From contig JAHEFL010000019.1 in assembly GCA_024640205.1 (NCBI GenBank), forward strand, positions 1 to 11,125: DNA of 11,125 nt, in the 5' to 3' direction. Made by a program: the position numbers and the translations under genes. Origin of the DNA: Flavobacteriales bacterium. GTDB taxonomy: Bacteria > Bacteroidota > Bacteroidia > Flavobacteriales_F > PHOS-HE28. Shown here one piece after another: positions 5,876-11,125 of the stretch; the first letter of the stretch is position 1; the number at the start of each line of letters is the position of its first letter. A model generated the notes under the pieces. That model saw only the letters and a program-made list of their open reading frames with translations. It ran no database searches and was not told the origin of the DNA.

Positions 5876-6784
5876 TCACTTGCTCGCCTTGAACAGGAGG
5901 TCCTTCTCCTCCTTGCTTAAACTGTCATACCCGCTGCGGGAGATCTTGTCCAGGATCGCATCGATGCGCGCCTGTTCAGTATTCTTCTGAGCATTGAACG
6001 CTGCGTCCTGCTCGTATATGTTCCGCCCCGGCTTCTTGGCGACCTTCATGCGACCGCCCTGCTTCGGCCGGAAGGCGCGACCAATGGCTTCCATGGCGTT
6101 CATGAAATTCAGTGACCAGTCCTGACCCTTGGCCAATTGCCGCGCTGCCAGGAAACCATAGAGTGCACCGCCGATGTGTGCTTCATGGGCCACGCCGTCG
6201 CCACTACCTATGCCCATCAGATCAAGCAGTACGACGACAGCTGCCACATACATGAGTTTCACTGGACCTATCAGCAGCAGATGCACCACCATGGTCGGTC
6301 GGTAGCTGGCGATCCCCACCAATACGCTCATCACTGCTGCCGAGGCGCCCATCACCGCAGGTTGCGGCTGACCGGAAGGTGTGGTCAGGTTGCTGGAGAT
6401 CACGAAAACAAGCAGGCCCACGATGCCGCCCAGGATGTAGTTGCCGATCAGCCGTTTGCCGCCCAGCAGATCCTGGAAAAGTCGGCCGCTCATCCACAGG
6501 ATGATCATGTTCCAGAATATGTGCCCCAGGCTCAGGTGGAGGAACATGTAGGTGACGACCGTCCATGGGCGGGTGATGAGCGTTCCGAGATCCGCGGTGG
6601 AACGCAACCATTGCACCACCCAGGCATCTCGCAGCATCACGGCACCTGGTCCGTTCCCCCCCATGGGCAGCAACAGCAGATAGGCCAGCACCATGAGCAC
6701 GAAAACGGCCACGTTCACAAGGATCAGCCGCACCAAGCCGCCCCCTGTTCTCCATTGCATCCGCAGATCCTCCTTCAAACTCAT
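5876..6784 (-). CDS. Rhomboid family intramembrane serine protease, long form with C-terminal extension
   Basis: A 302-residue membrane protein with about six membrane segments in residues 17-220. Rhomboid proteases cut membrane-embedded substrates with a Ser-His pair. Visible motifs: HLSLGHIFWN at 83-92 with H88 and N92 (oxyanion side), GASA at 146-149 with nucleophile S148, and AHEAHIGG at 199-206 with H203. The usual GASG reads GASA here, a conservative change seen in some relatives. After the last membrane segment comes a cytosolic tail (about 220-302) with a basic stretch RPKQGGRMKVAKKPGR and a helical end (RIDAILDKISRSGYDSLSKEEKDLLF) typical of Bacteroidota rhomboids next to mutL. It lies 79 bases downstream of the other rhomboid gene and is probably in the same operon. 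Substrates are unknown. Confidence 0.92.
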   Translation of the reverse strand: MSLKEDLRMQWRTGGGLVRLILVNVAVFVLMVLAYLLLLPMGGNGPGAVMLRDAWVVQWLRSTADLGTLITRPWTVVTYMFLHLSLGHIFWNMIILWMSGRLFQDLLGGKRLIGNYILGGIVGLLVFVISSNLTTPSGQPQPAVMGASAAVMSVLVGIASYRPTMVVHLLLIGPVKLMYVAAVVVLLDLMGIGSGDGVAHEAHIGGALYGFLAARQLAKGQDWSLNFMNAMEAIGRAFRPKQGGRMKVAKKPGRNIYEQDAAFNAQKNTEQARIDAILDKISRSGYDSLSKEEKDLLFKASK

Positions 6785-6863
6785 TACTCGATCATCATTT
6801 GATCCTTCCTACTACCGATCGTCCGTTCCTCGAACGATGAAGTTCCGGGCTGTCGTATCCCAT

Positions 6864-7616
6864 CTAATGCCATGGATGATCGCGTCGTTCCCTGTTCCGC
6901 CAAATACGGATCAGCACATAGCCCACGGCCATTCCTCCCAAGTGCGCGAGGTGGGCCACATTGTCCTCCGGATTGTTGGACATGGCGAGGAAAATGGAGA
7001 TGCCGCCAAGGATCAACACGAAGTATTTGGCCTTGATCGGGATGAAAATGGGAAAGACCATCAATTCCACCTCCGGGTAGGTCATTCCGAATGCGAGGAG
7101 CACACCGTATAATGCTCCGGACGCACCGACCATCGGCCTGTTCAAGAGGCTGTTGAACTCACCCAGCAAGGGGTCGATGTAGTTCCGCTGGCTCAAGATC
7201 AGTTCCGCACCGTTGGCTTTCACTTCGGCAATCTGATCCGGGGTCATGATATCGAGTAGACGGAAGTACTCGAAGACATGTGCACCGCTGTACAACAAGC
7301 CCGCTCCAATGCCCGTGATCATGTAGAAGGTGAAGAAGCGTTTCGAGCCCCATTTGTACTCCAGGGGTGGCCCGAGCATGAACAAGCCAAGCATGTTCAG
7401 GGCGATATGGCCCAGGCCTCCGTGCATGAACATGTGCGTCACCAATTGCCAGGGGCCGAAGAGGGGGGAAGCGAAAAAGTGCAGGCCCAGCCAATGGGTC
7501 ATGCTTCGCCCCATCATGTCCCCCAGACCGGTGATAGTGAGGAGGAAGAGGATGACATTGATCAGGATGATATTCTTGATCACGGTCGGCAGCCCGGCGA
7601 TGGGATTGGTCGTCAT
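6864..7616 (-). CDS. Rhomboid family intramembrane serine protease, short form
   Basis: A 250-residue polytopic membrane protein. Motifs: MHGGLGHIALN at 64-74 with H70 and N74, the canonical GASG at 164-167 with nucleophile S166, and AHLAHLGG at 221-228 with catalytic H225. Between the third and fourth membrane segments is a polar insert of about 45 residues (about 115-160: LDIMTPDQIAEVKANGAEL ...), which would form a loop outside the bilayer core and might affect substrate choice. The ATG overlaps the mutL stop by one base (TGATG), a sign of translational coupling. The pair of rhomboids probably arose by duplication long ago, since the two proteins are clearly different outside the motifs. 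Substrates are unknown. Confidence 0.94.
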   Translation of the reverse strand: MTTNPIAGLPTVIKNIILINVILFLLTITGLGDMMGRSMTHWLGLHFFASPLFGPWQLVTHMFMHGGLGHIALNMLGLFMLGPPLEYKWGSKRFFTFYMITGIGAGLLYSGAHVFEYFRLLDIMTPDQIAEVKANGAELILSQRNYIDPLLGEFNSLLNRPMVGASGALYGVLLAFGMTYPEVELMVFPIFIPIKAKYFVLILGGISIFLAMSNNPEDNVAHLAHLGGMAVGYVLIRIWRNRERRDHPWH

Positions 7617-9427
7617 CAGCGTTCGAATCGTTCGTTGAGCTCGTCGAGCCCGTAGGTGATCAGTGTCGGTTTCCCAGCGGCCGTGTGCGTCGGGATGGAA
7701 CAGGCGAAGAGGCGGTCGATCAGGTCGTGCATGGCCATCGTATCCAGCACGCGGCCCGGGCGCATGGCCATAGTGGATGCCATCGTTCGTGCCAGGACCT
7801 GGTGCCTTTCGTTGCGGAGGCCACCCTTTTCCACCTTCAGCTGTTCCAGGATACTTTCCAGCAATCGTGTGGGGTCATCATCCGGTGCTTCGGCAGGCAT
7901 CCCGTTCACTTGCACCGTGCGCCCGCCGAAGAACTCGATATCCAGACCAAGGGCGCGCAATTCGGGCAGGATCTCCTGGACCAGGGCCATATCCTGTGCG
8001 CTCAGTTCCACATTGCGCGGGAACAGCTGGGTCTGCGATGATCCGGCGCCGCTTTCCAATTGCTTGAGGTTCCGCTCGTAAAGGATCCGCTCATGCGCCC
8101 GCTGCTGATCCACCACCATGAACCCACTACGCAGTTGCGCGATGATATAGGTCCCGTGGAATTGGAACACGGGACGCTCCCCCGGGATGCCTTCACTTTC
8201 CCTGCTGGGTAGCACGCGATCAGTGGTATCGATCCGGGTCGGGTCCCCTTCCGGGGATGCTCCTCCCAGGTCGAACAGTTGTTGCCAGCCCGCAGCCGAT
8301 GGTTTGGGAGGCGCATTGAACGCACCCAGGTCGTTCGGTCGCCAGGCCGGTACAGATGCCACTTTGGTGGTGACATTCGCTTGTCCGAAGGCCGCCAGCA
8401 TCGCGGGCTCCGGCTCGAAGTCCAGGCTTGGGGTGATGTTGAATCGCCCCAACGCCCGGCGCACGGCAGCGTGCACCACGGCGTAGATCGTTCGTTCATC
8501 ACGGAATTTGATCTCCGTCTTGGTCGGATGGATGTTGATGTCGATCTGCGCGGGATCCAGGTCCAGGAACAGGAACCATCCCGGATAACTATCCTTGGTC
8601 ACGAGCTCCTCGTATGCCCGGCGCACTGCATGCTCCAGGTATCCGCTGCGGATGAAGCGACGATTGACAAAGAAATACTGCTCACCCCGCGAGCGCTTGG
8701 CGAACTCCGGCTTCACGATGAAGCCATCCACGCGGATGATCTCCGTCGCCTCCTCCACCGGCACCAAGCGTTCATCGTGCTTCCTGCCGAAGAGGCCCAC
8801 GATGCGTTGGCGCACGTTCCCTGCTTGCAGGTTGAATTCCTCCTGACCGTTGTGGATCAATTGGAAACCGACCTCCGGATGCGCTAGGGCCACGCGATGG
8901 AATTCCTCCAGCACATGCTTCAGTTCCACGCCATCGCTCTTCAGGAACTGCCTTCGTGCCGGTACATTGTAGAAGAGGCTGCGCACCGCGATGGTGGTGC
9001 CGGAAGCGCCTGCCCACGGTTCCTGGCTTTGTACGCGGTTGCCCTCGATCAGGATCCGGGTGCCGACTTCCTCATCCGGTTCGCGCGTGGTCATTTCAAC
9101 CTGTGCCACGGCGGCGATACTGGCGAGCGCTTCGCCTCGGAAACCCTTCGTCTGCACCGTGCTCAGGTCATCCGCTGCCCTGATCTTGCTGGTGGCGTGG
9201 CGCTCAAAGCACATGCGCGCATCCATGGCGCTCATGCCTGTTCCGTCATCGGTCACCTGCACCAGGGTGCGCCCGGCATCCTTCACCACCACCACGATCT
9301 GTGAGGCACCGGCATCCACGCTGTTCTCGAGCAGTTCCTTCACCACGCTCGCAGGCCGTTGGACCACTTCGCCCGCCGCGATCTGGTTCGCGACGTTATC
9401 CGGAAGAAGACGGATCACATCAGCCAT
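7616..9427 (-). CDS. mutL: DNA mismatch repair protein MutL
   Basis: A 603-residue MutL, an ATP-driven clamp that links mismatch recognition by MutS to strand cutting and removal. I start it at 9427 (MADVIRLLPDNVANQIAAGE), the family's usual N-terminus; the frame stays open to 9613 but the extra 62 residues are Cys/Ser-rich and not MutL-like. The GHKL ATPase shows LLENSVDAGA with E34/N35, DDGTGM, and TKGFRGEAL. The C-terminal dimerisation half is complete. The endonuclease motif DQHA(X)2E(X)4E reads DQQRAHERILYE at 440-451 and the late CPHGRP-like site reads TAAGKP at 582-587, so metal-binding residues are partly replaced and nicking activity is uncertain. The start overlaps the upstream gene by 8 bases and the stop overlaps the rhomboid start by 1 base. 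Confidence 0.96.
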   Translation of the reverse strand: MADVIRLLPDNVANQIAAGEVVQRPASVVKELLENSVDAGASQIVVVVKDAGRTLVQVTDDGTGMSAMDARMCFERHATSKIRAADDLSTVQTKGFRGEALASIAAVAQVEMTTREPDEEVGTRILIEGNRVQSQEPWAGASGTTIAVRSLFYNVPARRQFLKSDGVELKHVLEEFHRVALAHPEVGFQLIHNGQEEFNLQAGNVRQRIVGLFGRKHDERLVPVEEATEIIRVDGFIVKPEFAKRSRGEQYFFVNRRFIRSGYLEHAVRRAYEELVTKDSYPGWFLFLDLDPAQIDINIHPTKTEIKFRDERTIYAVVHAAVRRALGRFNITPSLDFEPEPAMLAAFGQANVTTKVASVPAWRPNDLGAFNAPPKPSAAGWQQLFDLGGASPEGDPTRIDTTDRVLPSRESEGIPGERPVFQFHGTYIIAQLRSGFMVVDQQRAHERILYERNLKQLESGAGSSQTQLFPRNVELSAQDMALVQEILPELRALGLDIEFFGGRTVQVNGMPAEAPDDDPTRLLESILEQLKVEKGGLRNERHQVLARTMASTMAMRPGRVLDTMAMHDLIDRLFACSIPTHTAAGKPTLITYGLDELNERFER

Positions 9428-9740
9428 TCCACATGCCGAGAAGACCGAAGCGCATGGCCAGGATGTAGAGCACGAGCAGAACGACGCCCAATGCAAGCAG
9501 CATGCGAAGAAGGTGCGCGCGTTCACTGTTCCGCCGTTGCCAGGCGTGCTGGATCCGTGAAGAGAACAACGCACGGTCCGCTTCGCGATGGGCTTTGGAA
9601 CCCACTTCGGCACGGATCCGCTTCAGCCGCTCCTGCTGTTCCTCCTTCAGCGGATCGTAATAACGAAGGGCAGGTTCGAAGCCCCTCGGACCGCGCTGGC
9701 GGAACAAGTTGAAAAGCGGTGTGGAACGTGATGCGGGCAT
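9420..9740 (-). CDS. Small membrane-anchored protein upstream of mutL
   Basis: A 106-residue protein of unknown function. The open frame extends upstream to 10202, but that part lies over the GH3 gene; the start at 9740 (MPASRSTPLF) sits right behind a -7 promoter element and gives a sensible protein. It has a basic N-terminus, the segment FEPALRYYDPLKEEQQERLKR at 21-41, a charged helical stretch to about 75, and one membrane segment near the C-terminus (about 79-97, LLRMLLALGVVLLVLYIL), so it is probably tail-anchored with the bulk in the cytoplasm. From memory, small proteins with an RYYDPxKE-like motif are common near mutL in Bacteroidota; I could not verify this. Its stop overlaps the mutL start by 8 bases, indicating coupled translation. 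Confidence 0.75.
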   Translation of the reverse strand: MPASRSTPLFNLFRQRGPRGFEPALRYYDPLKEEQQERLKRIRAEVGSKAHREADRALFSSRIQHAWQRRNSERAHLLRMLLALGVVLLVLYILAMRFGLLGMWNG

Positions 9741-9745
9741 CGTTG

Positions 9746-9753
9746 CAAAAGTA
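9746..9753 (-). promoter_or_regulatory. -7 promoter element (TACTTTTG) of the mutL-rhomboid cluster
   Basis: On the minus strand TACTTTTG matches TAnnTTTG exactly and is identical to the element before phoH. Only five bases separate it from the ATG at 9740, so the transcript would be leaderless or nearly so if that start is right. No clear TTTG -33 element is seen. Confidence 0.45.
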
Positions 9754-9868
9754 GTCCATGCGGAGCAGCCTTCCGGGTACGATGATCGAGTGATCCTCCG
9801 TTCCACTTCCAAAACCGGGGTGTTCAAAACCCGCATCGATCGCGAACGATCTCGCCTCGATGCCCCGG

Positions 9869-9876
9869 TAGTTTTG
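9869..9876 (+). promoter_or_regulatory. -7 promoter element (TAGTTTTG) of the GH3 gene
   Basis: TAGTTTTG matches TAnnTTTG exactly and ends 11 bases before the ATG at 9888, implying a leader of only a few bases. The -33 element is not evident. Together with the minus-strand element at 9746-9753 it makes the 147-base spacer a divergent promoter region. Confidence 0.45.
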
Positions 9877-9887
9877 GCCCTTCTTCC

Positions 9888-11125
9888 ATGAAGCGCATCT
9901 TCACCATCCTGGCGCTGTTGTGCCTGCTCCTGCTCTCCTTCGGAGGCGTACCCGGGAGCGATCGCACCGTCCCGCGCACGGCCGGTGTGCTGGAACGCTC
10001 GTCGCCGTGGGCTGATTCGGTCATCCAAACGCTCGACCTGAACGAACGGATCGCGCAGTTGATGATGGTCGCAGCATACAGCAACAAGGACCGGAAGCAC
10101 GAAGCCGAGGTACGCCAGCTCGTCATGGAGCGCAACATCGGGGGATTGATCTTTTTCCAGGGCGGCCCGCACAGGCAAGCCAAGCTCACCAACGAGTATC
10201 AAAACGTGGCGCGCACGCCTTTGCTGTTGGGGATGGACCTGGAGTGGGGCCTATCCATGCGGCTGGATAGCACGATCCGCTTCCCGCGGCAGATGGCCTT
10301 GGGAGCGATACAGGACGATGCGTTGGTGGAGGACATGGGCCGGGAGATCGCGCGCCAGATGAAAAGGCTCGGTGTCCATGTGAGCTTCAGCCCGGTGGTG
10401 GATGTGAACAACAACGCGGTGAACCCGGTGATCAACGACCGCAGTTTCGGGGAGGATCGCGAGAACGTGGCCCGTAAAGGGATCGCGTACATGAGAGGCT
10501 TGCAGAACGGCGGGGTCATCGCCACGGCCAAGCATTTCCCGGGGCATGGGGACACGGACAGCGATTCGCACCACGCCTTGCCCCTGATTAATCAAACGCG
10601 GGAGCGCCTGGATTCACTGGAGTTGTATCCCTTCCGCCGGTTGGTGAACGAAGGGCTTCTGGCGATGATGGTCGCACATCTTGAAGTGCCTGCTTTGGAC
10701 AGCACGAAAGGACTGCCCAGCACCTTGAGCCGCCCCATCGTGACGGATCTGCTGCAGACGGAGCTTGGCTTCCAGGGGCTTGTCTTTACGGATGCCATGA
10801 ACATGAAAGGCGTCTCCAAGGTGGACGCTCCCGGCGAGGTGGAGCTACGTGCGTTGCTGGCAGGCAACGATGTGCTCCTCTTTCCACAGGACCCCGTAAA
10901 AGCGATCGAGCGGATCCGACTGGCGGTGACGAACGGGGAGATGGACAGCGCTACCATCACCCACAAGTGTTTGAAAGTGCTCCGCGCCAAGGAATGGGCA
11001 GGGCTTACGGATCGGCGCCCGATCGCACTGGAGCGGCTACATGAGGATCTCAACACACCGCGTGGCGAGCTGCTGCGCAGGGAACTGTATGCGGCTTCCA
11101 TTACAGTGCTGAAGGATCACCATGG
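9888..11125 (+). CDS. Glycoside hydrolase family 3, beta-N-acetylglucosaminidase (NagZ-like), 3' partial
   Basis: The frame is open from ATG 9888 to the window end (412 residues visible). A signal peptide (MKRIFTILALLCLLLLSFGG) sends it to the periplasm. The rest is the GH3 TIM-barrel of the NagZ branch, which removes N-acetylglucosamine from cell-wall muropeptides. Key motifs: RIAQLMMV, NIGGLIFFQGG, the signature KHFPGHGDTDSDSHHALP at 215-232 with the D226-x-H228 acid/base dyad of Gram-positive-type NagZ, and FTDAMNM at 300-306 with nucleophile D302. All catalytic residues are present. Near the edge (SITVLKDHH) the sequence enters what looks like a second domain, so the protein is larger than cytoplasmic NagZ of proteobacteria. 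In Bacteroidota, related exported enzymes often carry a C-terminal beta-lactamase-like serine hydrolase domain; that part would be beyond the window. Confidence 0.93.
   Translation, partial: MKRIFTILALLCLLLLSFGGVPGSDRTVPRTAGVLERSSPWADSVIQTLDLNERIAQLMMVAAYSNKDRKHEAEVRQLVMERNIGGLIFFQGGPHRQAKLTNEYQNVARTPLLLGMDLEWGLSMRLDSTIRFPRQMALGAIQDDALVEDMGREIARQMKRLGVHVSFSPVVDVNNNAVNPVINDRSFGEDRENVARKGIAYMRGLQNGGVIATAKHFPGHGDTDSDSHHALPLINQTRERLDSLELYPFRRLVNEGLLAMMVAHLEVPALDSTKGLPSTLSRPIVTDLLQTELGFQGLVFTDAMNMKGVSKVDAPGEVELRALLAGNDVLLFPQDPVKAIERIRLAVTNGEMDSATITHKCLKVLRAKEWAGLTDRRPIALERLHEDLNTPRGELLRRELYAASITVLKDHH

Noticed and set aside
9428..9613. 62-codon upstream extension of mutL
   Set aside because: MutL proteins begin at the MADVIRLLP-like segment; the extension is unlike the family and overlaps the small membrane-protein gene.
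9741..10202. Upstream extension of the small membrane-protein frame
   Set aside because: It runs antisense through the GH3 start and promoter region, and a promoter element lies directly before the shorter start at 9740.
1..11125. CRISPR arrays, tRNA or rRNA genes, insertion sequences, phage or toxin-antitoxin genes
   Set aside because: No regularly spaced repeats, no conserved RNA cores, no transposase or integrase motifs were found on either strand.

Overview
The window looks like chromosomal DNA from a GC-rich member of the Bacteroidota, probably near the Flavobacteriales. Four signs support this. A type IX secretion (T9SS) sorting tail lies at the left edge. A PIN-PhoH protein and a mutL gene joined to two rhomboid genes have the family forms common in this phylum. 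Exact matches to the Bacteroidota -7 promoter element TAnnTTTG lie just ahead of three genes. Shine-Dalgarno sequences are not evident. The assignment is from sequence features only; no database search was possible.

Layout, left to right. Positions 1-263: 3' end of a T9SS cargo gene (+). Positions 264-791: a 528-base stretch with no convincing protein gene, holding several inverted repeats, including one segment flanked by two copies of its complement, and a promoter for the next gene. Positions 792-2129: PIN-PhoH ATPase (+). Positions 2133-2456: a small unknown ORF (+) in the same frame as phoH, one stop codon and one sense codon later. Positions 2453-2845: a SiaC-family (DUF1987) phosphoprotein (-). 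Positions 2982-3389 and 3452-3892: two small exported proteins of unknown function (-). Positions 3986-5404: an exported protein with a beta-sandwich-like N-terminus and a long Ala/Glu/Arg coiled coil (+). Positions 5423-5869: a Vsr mismatch endonuclease (+). Positions 9740 down to 5876: a minus-strand cluster of a small membrane protein, mutL, and two rhomboid proteases. Positions 9888 to the right edge: a glycoside hydrolase family 3 enzyme of the beta-N-acetylglucosaminidase (NagZ) type (+), cut by the window end.

Functional themes are DNA mismatch repair (MutL and Vsr, whose genes face each other across the rhomboid pair), membrane proteolysis (two rhomboids), cell-wall turnover (GH3/NagZ), RNA metabolism (PIN-PhoH), and envelope or export functions (T9SS tail, three signal-peptide proteins). 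The small membrane-protein gene, mutL and the first rhomboid overlap by a few bases and are probably translated together. No rRNA, tRNA, CRISPR array, insertion sequence or prophage gene was recognised. I see no strong evidence for a wholly new system. The most unusual items are the structured gap before phoH, the in-frame ORF behind phoH, the coiled-coil exported protein, and the lone vsr beside mutL.
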